Shown here: piece by piece, positions 32,706 to 42,989 of the stretch
Numbering within the stretch: the stretch's first letter is position 1
Layout of the letters: each line of letters begins with the position of its first letter
Notes under the pieces: generated by a model
Seen by the model: the letters and a program-made list of their open reading frames with translations, nothing else
Database searches by the model: none
What the model was told of the DNA's origin: nothing
Assembly: GCF_963678635.1 (NCBI RefSeq)
Contig: NC_087066.1
Location: forward strand, 52,962,312-53,026,311
Direction of reading: 5' to 3'
DNA from: Symsagittifera roscoffensis
Taxonomy: Eukaryota > Xenacoelomorpha > Acoela > Convolutidae
DNA length: 64,000 nucleotides
Made by a program: the position numbers and the translations under genes

Positions 32706-33032
32706 TTAGTCGTCGGGGAAAAAACCGTGGGGGAAGATGTCGTGTATTATGTCGGAATTTGTTAGTAATTTTGCTAGTATGCGAATGATGTTTTTAGTTT
32801 GAAGCAGTGGCCAAAGCAATTGAAGTGCTTTAATAGTTTTTAGTTCTTCAGTGCCAAATGCAAACTCATAAGGTGTGTTTTGGATGAGATTATATAATTT
32901 GTGATTGTATTTAGTGTTGTGGATGAATTCTAATATCGGGATTTCTATAGGTTGAATAAATTCATGTGGGATAAGGAAGGGTCTGGATTCTTCTGCGTTG
33001 AAGGTCTTCGTGATGGGACAAAAAATATACAT
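32706..33032 (-). CDS. Unknown 108-aa protein after the post-env gene (A1)
   Basis: Starts MYIFCPITKT 5 nt after the stop of the 383-codon frame and in a different frame. It ends FFPDD with TAA, then CAG and GTAAGT, a consensus splice donor. It is Ile/Leu-rich with no signal peptide. It may be the tail of the preceding protein, reached by frameshift or splicing, or a separate product. Same length in A1, B1 and B2. Confidence 0.5.
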   Translation of the reverse strand: MYIFCPITKTFNAEESRPFLIPHEFIQPIEIPILEFIHNTKYNHKLYNLIQNTPYEFAFGTEELKTIKALQLLWPLLQTKNIIRILAKLLTNSDIIHDIFPHGFFPDD

Positions 33033-33037
33033 TTGGG

Positions 33038-34189
33038 TTATGGGATCATAATTGCGAAGAATACCGTGAAGGTTAGTATCTTTGATGCAATATGTGAAGT
33101 TAAGAAAAAAGTGTATTTAGAGTTAATAAACTGAAAACGGTGGTGTGGTTGTCTTGATGGAGTGTGTAGGTCAAAATGATTTTGTATGAAGCGATAATAT
33201 GTATATGTGTGGGTTTGTTTAGTGCGTAACATAATGTCGTGTGAGCAGTGCAAATCGCGTTCATGTGCTGCAAGGAAATTGAAGGTTAGTGAAAATAATT
33301 GAAATCTTTCTTTAAAACTTTCGTAAGCTTGCATGTCGGTTAGTGCTTCAGAAATGACGTGGTCGGATTTGCGATCTAATATATTGAGTGTAAATACATA
33401 TGGTGTTTTGATGAAGAATTTTTCTGTGATTTGTGGGTTAGCGAAGCGATCATCATCTAAAAATTGGTCTTGGTTAGCTCGGATGATGTTATGATCGTAA
33501 TATTCTAGCGTATATTCGTTAGCTCGGGGTGAAGTGAATGTTTTTAGTGACTTTTTATATCCTATATAAGTAAATTGTCTATGTGTGAGTGATGTGGTGA
33601 GTCGATATAGCATATCTTGATTTCTTTCTATATCGATGTGAGTATTAGATAAAGGTAGGCAAAGGGGATTAGTAAAATGATAATATGATGTCCAATTAAG
33701 TGTAGGCATTAAAACATGTTCATCTACAAAACTACGTGTGTCGTTAGTGTCGTTAGGGGTGTTCAAAGTATACTGTGGAAATGAAGGTAAGGTGATTGCT
33801 AAAAAATCTTTCGTGTTAGTGTAATTTGGATGATTAATATGTTCACGGGCTGTTCCTGGTTTTGTTGGAAATGGATGGTTTGGGAATTTTCTTTTGAAAG
33901 TGCGATAAGCTCTATTAGTGCTATTTGATGATTCGGTGGGTGTGGATGATGGTGCTAATGATGCGGTATAAGCTGAAGAGGGTGTAGGGGTAGGTGGGTT
34001 TGATGAATCAATTATGGATGAAATCTGATTTATAGTGGGGGTGTCAAGGTGGAAGGGTTGTTGTTGTAGGGTGATAAAATTATCTAGTTCTTGGGAGATT
34101 TGGGGAGTATCTGGAGAATTGGATGATCGGTCGTACTCTAAATCCTTTGAGTTGTGATTGTGGACGGCATATTGATTGTGGTTGGCCAT
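33038..34189 (-). CDS. Chimeric, N-terminally truncated post-env protein (383 aa, A1)
   Basis: The last ~360 residues equal the C-terminal part of the 489-aa protein at 35684-37153. The first ~19 (MANHNQYAVHNHNSKDLEY) come from sequence brought next to it by the 2.65-kb duplication, read in a frame that elsewhere is not this gene. It is therefore a by-product of the tandem junction at 34132/34133. The unit-B equivalent is 44458-45609. Confidence 0.6.
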   Translation of the reverse strand: MANHNQYAVHNHNSKDLEYDRSSNSPDTPQISQELDNFITLQQQPFHLDTPTINQISSIIDSSNPPTPTPSSAYTASLAPSSTPTESSNSTNRAYRTFKRKFPNHPFPTKPGTAREHINHPNYTNTKDFLAITLPSFPQYTLNTPNDTNDTRSFVDEHVLMPTLNWTSYYHFTNPLCLPLSNTHIDIERNQDMLYRLTTSLTHRQFTYIGYKKSLKTFTSPRANEYTLEYYDHNIIRANQDQFLDDDRFANPQITEKFFIKTPYVFTLNILDRKSDHVISEALTDMQAYESFKERFQLFSLTFNFLAAHERDLHCSHDIMLRTKQTHTYTYYRFIQNHFDLHTPSRQPHHRFQFINSKYTFFLTSHIASKILTFTVFFAIMIP

Positions 34190-36778
34190 TCTTTTTCGAG
34201 TGTAGTGGGGTCATTTTGTCTTTGGATGTTCGTCTTTGGTGTTGTATGCTGATCTATATACTGCAAAGTATAATTTACACTTTATAAAATTTTTATTAGT
34301 TCAGTGTTTTAATTATGATTTTGGTTATTTGTTTTGACAAAAGCTTTTTGTTTTAGTTCGGTTATTTTGAAGAGTTACTCACCCTTGAGTACCTCTTATT
34401 AAAAATAGAAGTGTGGTCACAAAGCGTGGATGTAGCGCGGTGGGTTAGGCCGGCTATAGAGCATGCTCAGGACGTCCTCTCTGGTGGGTTAGGCCAGGAG
34501 TGGGAGTATGATTTCGTGCGGTTTCTGTGAGAGGTCCTGTTATGTGATAACGTTTTATGTTGGGTTTATTGTGGTTTTTCCTATGTTTCGTTGGTTGTGT
34601 CCTTTTTTCAAAAGTCAAATTGTTTTTGGTATGGGTTTGTCTTTCGACTTTTTTGTGTTTTATTATTTCTTTCTTAGACTTTATAATAGTCTTCAAAAGA
34701 ATAAATTATCCAGTTTTAAACTGGATTAATCCGGTTTGGGTACCGTTGGTTTCCTTTTCTTAGTCATGCTGTTATTCTATGATTTGTGGTGTTTAGTAAG
34801 CTGCGTTGGTTAGTTTTGTTTAGTATATAATTCCTTTCCAACCGGGTTAAAGGAAAGTTTGAAACTTGTTATCTTGTGTTAGAGTTGTTGCGTGTGAAAA
34901 CTTGAAACTGAAATTCATTATTTAAACAATTCTTCGTGGGCGAGCTGTGCGAGTTTGGATAGAATTCTTGTGCGAGTGAATGGAAATATCAAAAGGTTAG
35001 TACTGCATTTTCGTCTTATCAATTTATTACATAGAATTTCAATTTTACTGCTAGTTTTTGGGGAAAAATTAAGTTACAAATTTTCATCATTACTAAACTT
35101 ACTGCTTTTGGGGAAACAATTTATAAATGAATTTACTACATTGGTATGAATTTTATTGAATTTATCTAGTGTAAAATATTAATAGAGTTTTGAAGAATTT
35201 GAAGAAGTTTTCTATTTTTTATTTTTCTTTTGTGTATTTTGCAGATGATTGTGGGATGAAGACTAAAAATCTAAATAAGACATGGATAAAGAATGGTTAG
35301 TATTTATTTCAAATTTATTAGTGAAGAATATGTATAAATTATACTTACCTGTTAGTCGTCGGGGAAAAAACCGTGGGGGAAGATGTCGTGTATTATGTCG
35401 GAATTTGTTAGTCATTTTGCTAGTATGCGAATGATGTTTTTAGTTTGAAGCAGTGGCCAAAGCAATTGAAGTGCTTTAATAGTTTTTAGTTCTTCAGTGC
35501 CAAATGCAAACTCATAAGGTGTGTTTTGGATGAGATTATATAATTTGTGATTGTATTTAGTGTTGTGGATGAATTCTAATATCGGGATTTCTATAGGTTG
35601 AATAAATTCATGTGGGATAAGGAAGGGTCTGGATTCTTCTGCGTTGAAGGTCTTCGTGATGGGACAAAAAATATACATTTGGGTTATGGAATCATAATTG
35701 CGAAGAATACCGTGAAGGTTAGTATCTTTGATGCAATATGTGAAGTTAAGAAAAAAGTGTATTTAGAGTTAATAAACTGAAAACGGTGGTGTGGTTGTCT
35801 TGATGGAGTGTGTAGGTCAAAATGATTTTGTATGAAGCGATAATATGTATATGTGTGGGTTTGTTTAGTGCGTAACATAATGTCGTGTGAGCAGTGCAAA
35901 TCGCGTTCATGTGTTGCAAGGAAATTGAAGGTTAGTGAAAATAATTGAAATCTTTCTTTAAAACTTTCGTAAGCTTGCATGTCGGTTAGTGCTTCAGAAA
36001 TGACGTGGTCGGATTTGCGATCTAATATATTGAGTGTAAATACATATGGTGTTTTGATGAAGAATTTTTCTGTGATTTGTGGGTTAGCGAAGCGATCATC
36101 ATCTAAAATTTGGTCTTGGTTAGCTCGGATGATGTTATGATCGTAATATTCTAGCGTATATTCGTTAGCTCGGGGTGCAGTGAATGTTTTTAGTGACTTT
36201 TTATATCCTATATAAGTAAATTGTCTATGTGTGAGTGATGTGGTGAGTCGATATAGCATATCTTGATTTCTTTCTATATCGATGTGAGTATTAGATAAAG
36301 GTATCCAAAGGGGATTAGTAAAATGATAATATGATGTCCAATGAAGTGTAGGCATTAAAACATGTTCATCTACAAAACTACGTGTGTCGTTAGTGTCGTT
36401 AGGGGTGTTCAAAGTATACTGTGGAAATGAAGGTAAGGTGATTGCTAAAAAACCTTTCGTGTTAGTGTAATTTGGATGATTAATATATTCACGGGCTGTT
36501 CCTGGTTTTGTTGGAAATGGATGGTTTGGGAATTTTCTTTTGAAAGTGCGATAAGCTCTATTAGTGCTATTTGATGATTCGGTGGGTGTGGATGATGGTG
36601 CTAATGATGCGGTATAAGCTGAAGAGGGTGTAGGGGTAGGTGGGTTTGATGAATCAATTATGGATGAAATCTGATTTATAGTGGGGGTGTCAAGGTGGAA
36701 GGGTTGTTGTTGTAGGGTGATAAAATTATCTAGTTCTTGGGAGATTTGGGGAGTATCTGGAGAATTGGATGATCGGTC
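34133..36778. repeat. 2.65-kb internal tandem repeat, copy A2
   Basis: Direct repeat of 31488-34132. Its right end continues into the unique N-terminal half of the post-env gene, so this is the original context. Confidence 0.97.
35412..35678 (-). pseudogene. Truncated copy of the 108-aa frame (A2, 88 aa)
   Basis: Identical to the other copies until residue 88, where a single-base change creates a TGA (AAA TGA on the - strand near 35414). The other three copies are full length. Confidence 0.75.
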
Positions 36779-37153
36779 TGAATGAAATGAAGAGTAGGTT
36801 GGGGTGACTTGTGAAGCATAAGAGGGTGCAGAAATGGATGGGAGTGGGTTATTTTGTGGGATTGGTTGAAAAGGGGGTGTTGAAAAAATTGAGGAGTTGG
36901 TTTGAAAATTAATGGATGGAGATGGTTCAGAGTCTGCAAATTCATCAGGGGTTTCAATATTTGGGTTATTGAGTTGTGAAATAGAGTATAAAACTGAGAT
37001 ATGTGAATTAGTGTCTGAATTCATGCCTGATGTTATATTACTGGTTGGGAAATCGGGTGGCGGGAAAGCAAAAAGTGGAATTATTGTAATTGGAGTGTTG
37101 AGGTTGGTTGGATGGGAATTTGAGCGGTGTAGGGATCCAAGTTGTCGGCTCAT
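35684..37153 (-). CDS. Unrecognised 489-aa post-env protein (unit A)
   Basis: Sense-strand gene downstream of env. The N-terminal ~200 residues are Pro/Ser/Thr/Asn-rich and probably disordered. A basic patch (FKRKFPNHPF) follows. About 260 residues of more ordinary composition, with many Tyr, Phe and His, end in a hydrophobic segment (SHIASKILTFTVFFAIMIP). No signal peptide and no family I recognise. Its start codon overlaps the stop of the preceding 81-aa frame (ATGA). Conservation of length with the copy at 47104-48573, with few amino-acid differences, suggests it was coding until recently. Possible roles such as matrix-like, regulatory or counter-defence are speculation. Confidence 0.7.
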   Translation of the reverse strand: MSRQLGSLHRSNSHPTNLNTPITIIPLFAFPPPDFPTSNITSGMNSDTNSHISVLYSISQLNNPNIETPDEFADSEPSPSINFQTNSSIFSTPPFQPIPQNNPLPSISAPSYASQVTPTYSSFHSDRSSNSPDTPQISQELDNFITLQQQPFHLDTPTINQISSIIDSSNPPTPTPSSAYTASLAPSSTPTESSNSTNRAYRTFKRKFPNHPFPTKPGTAREYINHPNYTNTKGFLAITLPSFPQYTLNTPNDTNDTRSFVDEHVLMPTLHWTSYYHFTNPLWIPLSNTHIDIERNQDMLYRLTTSLTHRQFTYIGYKKSLKTFTAPRANEYTLEYYDHNIIRANQDQILDDDRFANPQITEKFFIKTPYVFTLNILDRKSDHVISEALTDMQAYESFKERFQLFSLTFNFLATHERDLHCSHDIMLRTKQTHTYTYYRFIQNHFDLHTPSRQPHHRFQFINSKYTFFLTSHIASKILTFTVFFAIMIP

Positions 37154-37395
37154 CGTGGGCTAAAAAAATTATTATTTTGAGACTGAAAAGCGGTGGTATG
37201 GGGTTGTTCTATAATTTGTTCATATGTATTTTCATCTAGTGAATGATGTGTCATTATATGTTGAATGGGACTTTGTGATATGGTTGGTCTAAAATTTGGA
37301 TTATGTGTTATTGCTAAATTTCGAAAATTTTGTGGGACTAGGGTTAATGGATGATTATGTGGTAGGGATGGTAACTGTGGTGCCGTAGGTGTCAT
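37150..37395 (-). CDS. Small Pro/His-rich frame before the post-env gene (81 aa, unit A)
   Basis: Begins MTPTAPQLPS and ends FFSPR. Its TGA overlaps the ATG of the 489-aa gene. In this copy and in unit B the frame is open about 50 codons further upstream, towards the end of env. It may be the start of the same product, made by frameshift, or a separate small protein. Confidence 0.4.
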   Translation of the reverse strand: MTPTAPQLPSLPHNHPLTLVPQNFRNLAITHNPNFRPTISQSPIQHIMTHHSLDENTYEQIIEQPHTTAFQSQNNNFFSPR

Positions 37396-37575
37396 TTCTA
37401 CATTTTTATGTTCTTCGTCGTATGTGTTCTTGTTGTTATTTTTGTGTTGTATTCTTTTATTTGTGCGTCTAAAAGAATTTTGTTTATTGATGATGAAAAA
37501 ATTCCAAAAAATCCTGCAAATAGTATGCGTGCTACACTTGCTTGTCTATTTACTTGTGTGTGTATAGCGCATGTA

Positions 37576-39757
37576 TTATAGATTCCTTTTAAAAGTGAAA
37601 AAAGAAATCCTAATAAAGTTAAACATTGCGTATAAAATAATTAATTTTTCTAAGATGTAATAGGGCCATCCTACAAAATTAAGAATTTCATTTTTTAGTG
37701 TAACAAAGCTAAAAATATTTATAGGTGAGATGTCTTGTGGTCGGTATTTTTCACCGTTTAGATATATATAGTCTTTAATGTCTTTAAAATATCCGCTATA
37801 ATCTTGTGTATAAATATCTGCAAATCCTGCGGTTTCGGCAAGTTTGCGTAAGTTTTGGTCAATTGAGTGTCGTTGTATAGTGTCCATTTGTGTTAATAAT
37901 TCTTGGAATTGTTGTGTTCTAATGTGATGTTGGATATAGGATTTTGAATATATTCCAATTGATTGTAGGTCGATATTTGGGTTTCGAGCAATAGCTCTAA
38001 TGCTTTCAGGTGAAAATTTTTTGAGTGATTGCATTAATGTTGGGTATGGGGTAAGAAGGTAATATTTATCTTCATCAGGGTTCAGTTGTACTATATTGTG
38101 GCTATTTTCTGATCCACATGGGATTGCGGTATCCCAGAAATAGGTTCGTCTTGAAAGTGTGTCAACGAAATGTACTTTATTCTAATAAAAGATAGGGATT
38201 CTTTTATAGCATCGTTTATCTTCAAAAACATATAGTGGTGATACTTTTTTGGTACAGGTATAGAACCATAAAGTGTTTCCTTCATAGTCTAAAAAATTTG
38301 ATCTATTTCCTGATAGTAAATATCCTGCGTAGGGTATTTTTAATACTGCTAGTGCAAGTGATTGTAGGATTTGTGTCCTTTCTAATTCGCATAGTTGGTG
38401 AAGTGTTTCTAATTCAGAGAGTGACATTTCTTGAAAAATTCGGCTAATTGTGTAGTCTAATTTCATATCTAAGTGAATATCATAGTGGATATTACCGAAA
38501 TATGTACTATTCATTAGTGATAGTTCTTGTAAACGTGTGCTTCTAGTGTCATGGGGCTTTAGATGTCCACCGGGTTGACCTTTACTTTTTTGAAAATTAA
38601 CTGGTATATATGATGTTCCTTCGTTTATAGGATGACTTGTGGCGTATGGGTCGATTTTTATTTTTCCAGTGGTCATGTCGAATCCTTTTTCGTATTCAAC
38701 TAATATTTCGGAGTATTGTGTTTTGTGAAGTGGGTTTCTGTATTTACATGCAAGTTCTGTTTCTTGATATATTTGAAAACGCGTCAAATTATTTTCTATT
38801 GTGTATGTTTCTAAAATTAGAACTTTGTTTTCGTGATGGATTTACTTGTTCATATGGAATTGATTGTATAAAATTTTTTTCGTGAAATTTTATCATTCGA
38901 GCGTGTATTTTTCCTACTTGAAATGTTGTACATGTGTCTTCGGGGAACCAAACAATTGTTGCTTGTGTTCGTGTTGTAGGGTCACAATAGCCTTGATCGT
39001 TTTTACAAGGTAATCTAATTCCTTGATAGATCATTGTGTTGTCAGATAAATCGCGTGTAAGTTGTATTTTTTCGAGTTGTATTTTCCAATCGAAAAACAT
39101 TATTTCTTGATATCCTTTATTTTTTGTGTCTGCTTTGCAGTTTGATGGGTTATTTATACCAATGTGCGGTATCCAGTGTTTTTCGTGTATGTCATAAGTT
39201 AATCTTCCGTGTGCGCCGTTGTATGGGTATTTTTCATCTAGTTTTATATGTCCTTGATATCTTTCAAGTTCTGCTTGATGTACAGAATCTGAAAAAACTT
39301 GGAAATATATTAACTTTCTATCTGTGTTTTTATTTCTTGTGATATTTAGTCTGAGTAACTCGTTTTTACAATCTTCGGGATTGAGATGTAAAAGTCGTTC
39401 GATGTTACTCTGGTAGAATGATTCGTGGTCAAGTCGGTTTTTATTTCCATTTGAGACTTGTGAACAATGTACTTTCTTTTCAGAAAATGTTGCTGTGAAT
39501 TTATATCCTATAACTGTTGTTGCTCGGGCTTTTGAATAAAGTGTCGCTATTACATTTGTAGTTTCTATAGCTTGTGGTTCTGTTTCGCATTGTGATACTT
39601 GATTTATTGCATATTTGTGTAGTGTTTTTTGTTCATTTTCTTCACAATCGTAATGTGTTACTAATAAATCTTGGGGTCCTGTGCGGGGGGAAGGATTTAT
39701 GTTCTGATTGGAGATTACTAGAAAAAAGAGTTGGAGAAAAATTAATATTTTTAGAAT
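37576..39757 (-). pseudogene. Broken copy of the env-like gene (unit A)
   Basis: Matches the 727-codon frame at 48996-51179, but has a 2-base deletion near 38800 that shifts the frame, and a premature TAG near 38179. Three separate open pieces result (39757-38789, 38787-38182, 38034-37576). Confidence 0.85.
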
Positions 39758-40056
39758 TTACATGTGTATGATAATCCTGAGTATGGGTTATAAAATGTGA
39801 TGTAACCAATTGTCTTTTTGGTATATCTGTCGTATTTGTATATTACTTCAGTTGTTATAAATGGTGGTGGTAGTGATTGAGCTGTTATATTTGGTGGGTT
39901 TAATGGGTAGGGATGTTGAGCAATGTTGTTTAGTTTAACCGTGATTTCAAATTTTAATTGTAGACTATTTTGTTGGAGTATTTGGATGTTATGATCACGA
40001 ATGTCTTCGTGGATGTCTTGTCTATATTGTAGTCTATTGAGTGCCCAGTTGTGGAG
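39751..40056 (-). pseudogene. Truncated end of the Pro/Ser/Thr-rich frame (unit A)
   Basis: Only the last ~100 codons are present because the tandem duplication starts at 40057. Unlike unit B it lacks the TAA at the position equal to 51262 and runs on to 39751, overlapping the start of env. Confidence 0.7.
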
Positions 40057-40204
40057 CGCTTAGCAAATTTAATTTAATTGTAGCGCTGGAGTGGATGATC
40101 TTAACTTGGTGTATTAGTGGGGAGGGGTGGGGGGGGGTGGCTTGGGGAGGATGTTAATTTGATCCAAGTTTTCAATTCAACCAATTTTCACAGCGGAAAA
40201 TTAA

Positions 40205-40756
40205 AACAAGACTGCTCGTATCAGGGCGAAGCCCTGAATGTTCCGACTGCCTTTTAAGGTTTATGGAGCAGCAGTAATAACATAAAAAAAATTAAATGAA
40301 ATTAAATAAAATGAAAATTTTTTTTTCTTCTAAAATTTGAAATTTTTTTTTGAAAATCATCCCCCCACACGCCATATAAAGTATAAAAAGATAGATTTCG
40401 TTCCTTGAAACAAATCAATTATGGCAAATAGGCTTCGTTCAACCAATTTGGAACGATTTAAAAGACGGATTAAATCTCCGCTTACGTGTTAATAGCGCGA
40501 ATTATATCGCGCGCTAATTGTCCCAAATTGGTCAAAATGGCCAAAAAGGCAATCTTTGAACCCTCATAACTTCACGAAAAATGATCACAGGTAAAATATC
40601 TTTTCAAATTTAAGCTCAGGACAACAATAGCTTTCGAATGATATTTAAAAAAATCCGTCAAAAATGGCTAGTTAAAAAGTCGAAATTTGTCTGAAGAAAA
40701 AAAAACCCACCCCGAGCACAAATATTCCGTTACTTTCGTATCGAAAGTCGGAACAA
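40205..40756 (-). mobile_element. Helentron-like element (unit B copy of 28785-29335)
   Basis: Nearly identical to its unit-A counterpart; duplicated with the flank rather than separately inserted. Confidence 0.7.
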
Positions 40757-40804
40757 TAACGAAAACAACGTTTCTTTTCTGAGCATAATTAACACGAAAA
40801 CTTC

Positions 40805-41347
40805 AACAAGACTGCTCGTATCAGGGTGAAGCCCTGAATGTTCCGATTGACTTTTAAGGTTTATGGAGCAGCAGTAAAAGCATAAAAAAATTAAATGAAA
40901 TAAAATAAAATGAAATTTTTTTCTAAAATTTGAAATTTTTTGTGAAAATCATCGCCCACACGCCATATAAAGTACAAAAAAAGAGATTTCGTTCCTTGTA
41001 ACAAATCAATTATGGCAAATAAGCCTCGTTCAACCAATTTGGAACGATTTATAAGACGGATTAAATCTCCGCTTACGCGTTAATAGCGCGAATTATATCG
41101 CGCGTTAATTGTCCCAAATTGGTCAAAATGGCCAAAATGGCAATCTTTAAACCCTCATAACTCTACGAAAAATGATCACAGGTGAAATATCTTTTCAAAT
41201 TTAAGCTCAGGACAACAATACCTTTTGAATGATATAAAAAAATTCCGTCAAAAATGGCTAGTTAAAAAGTCGAAATTTGTCTGAAGAAAAAAAAAACCCA
41301 CCCCGAGCACAAATATTCCGTTACTTTCGTATCGAAAGTCGGAACAA
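40805..41347 (-). mobile_element. Helentron-like element (unit B copy of 29384-29927)
   Basis: Same ends and order as in unit A, with a few substitutions. Confidence 0.7.
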
Positions 41348-41883
41348 AAACTGTTTCATTTTGATAGCTTGGCCGCGTATATTCATCCACCTTTTCTCCG
41401 CTCAATTGCAAACTATGTGATAAGTCCGAGCTCGCTTCATATGGAAAGTACATTTAATTTTTATACGGATATTCAAAGTTTCTCCTTTTTACACACAGAA
41501 AAGTGAAGAAAATGGGCGAAATATGTCACGCTTTTTTCCTTCTCCCCAAATGAATATTAGGTCTAAGTTTTTTGGTGTCTTGATTGTTTCTATCTTCTTG
41601 GTTTGTCTCAATTGGAACATCAAAGACAACTTTACCGGTATATTTATTGTATTCTTCAAAACAAATTTGAATAATTTTTGTCACCTTATTGTCTGACAAT
41701 AATCATTCATAATTTTGAAAGCGTTTAGAACCACAGAATCTTCACCATAGGATGGAAAATTCTTCAAATTTTCTGCAATGCGAAATCCATCCAATGCGAA
41801 ATATTACTGTATGGGAAACTCTTTGAGTGAAAGCACAGTTTTCAGTCAATTATTCGGAGTTGGATGAGTAAGAGGGTTTGAAG

Positions 41884-42040
41884 GGATCTTGTTAACAATC
41901 CCCCCACCTATTGCAATAGGGGGGACTGTTAACAGGGCACAAAGGTCGTACATACTTAACTGTTCAATTCTTCATTTATAATGGGGGGGATTCGTAAGAA
42001 GGTACCATAGGGGGAGGGGGGGGGATCGTTAACAAGATCC
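41884..42040. mobile_element. 157-bp GTTAAC MITE (unit B)
   Basis: Same inverted ends as 30464-30620. Confidence 0.75.
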
Positions 42041-42123
42041 GTTTGAAGTTTGAGCTAGATACTGGATGCTGAAAAGACAGGCAGGAATGATTGATAAATT
42101 GACCTGGATATCAAATTACATAT

Positions 42124-42532
42124 TGAGTTAGAACCGATGTGGTTAACTCATAGAGTAATTTCGGATAGGGTACACCGTCTGCTCGTCACGCTATCTTATT
42201 TTCGGCCGGATAGATTCGTGCAACTTCTTAGTCAAATACCGATCCTAATCTTACTCTTATACTATCTAGTCTCAGGTTGTTTAACTAGTCTCTGCTAGGC
42301 TCAATAGATCTAGGGTATACTGGTTTATTGCGGCTGCTGAAGTTCTCTTGGAGAGGCAACTAATTTCTAAGTTAAATTCAAATCTCTCTGGTGCTGAAAC
42401 AACAAGTAATTTCAGCACTTACAAATAAGTGGGTTGTTAGTTAGATGGATCATGATTGGTTAATATTAAATACTTTACATGGTAAAATATCTAATTTATC
42501 CAATCATAAAATGTAGTTTAGATCAGGTTCCA
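42124..42532 (-). repeat. 3' LTR of the giant Ty3/Gypsy element
   Basis: Pairs with 62789-63198. The sequence just outside its inner edge (42533-42539, GGATGGG on the - strand) is the probable polypurine tract. Confidence 0.93.
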
Positions 42533-42674
42533 CCCATCCGGGTTTTACAGAGTTTTTTTAGAATAGTCTTTCTGCAATTCAAAGGATGGATGATGGACGT
42601 TGGTATTCGGCGAACATCATATTTCTTCTGGGTTCTCTTGTTAGAGAAGTGCCAGGATCAATCGTTGTGTCTTC

Positions 42675-42989
42675 TTATGACAACGACTGGGTTTTCTCAA
42701 CAAACTCAAATCTGATTTCAGAATGGTTTGCTATGACAGGTTTTTCTGGTTCATGTAGAGAACTTCTTTTGTATTCAACCTCGTCTGGGAATGGCGTGGA
42801 GATTGTGCGTGGATGGGATGCCTGGTTACTCGGATCTGTACGTATACTTGAACATCGAGGTGGTCATTGGTCTAGTTCAATGAAGTCCTTTTCTGCGAAG
42901 TCAAGTCGTACTCTAAATCCTTTGAGTTGTGATTGTGGACGGCATATTGATTGTGGTTGGCCATTCTTTTTCGAGTGTAGTGGGGTCAT
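42675..42989 (-). CDS. Candidate 3'-terminal spliced exon, unknown protein (unit B)
   Basis: Same 104-codon frame as 31255-31569, with the same TTTGCAG acceptor about 47 nt upstream of its first ATG. It stays open despite substitutions between the copies. Confidence 0.4.

Larger units (their letters stand above)
31488..34132. repeat. 2.65-kb internal tandem repeat, copy A1
   Basis: Followed directly by A2 (34133-36778). Holds, in - sense, the last ~360 codons of the post-env gene, the 108-codon frame, a consensus splice donor, about 1 kb of non-coding sequence with a tRNA-like piece, and the start of the terminal exon. Copy-specific bases are shared between A2 and B2, so this duplication predates the 11.4-kb one. 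Confidence 0.97.
28629..40056. repeat. Unit A of an 11.4-kb tandem duplication
   Basis: Matches 40057-51478 throughout, in direct orientation with a constant offset of about 11,420. It holds host flank with two Helentron-like elements, a GTTAAC MITE, a 3' LTR of the giant Ty3/Gypsy element, and the element's post-env region back into the Pro/Ser/Thr-rich frame. Copies differ by single-base changes and short indels every few hundred bases by eye. The breakpoints share only two bases (AG). Confidence 0.97.
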
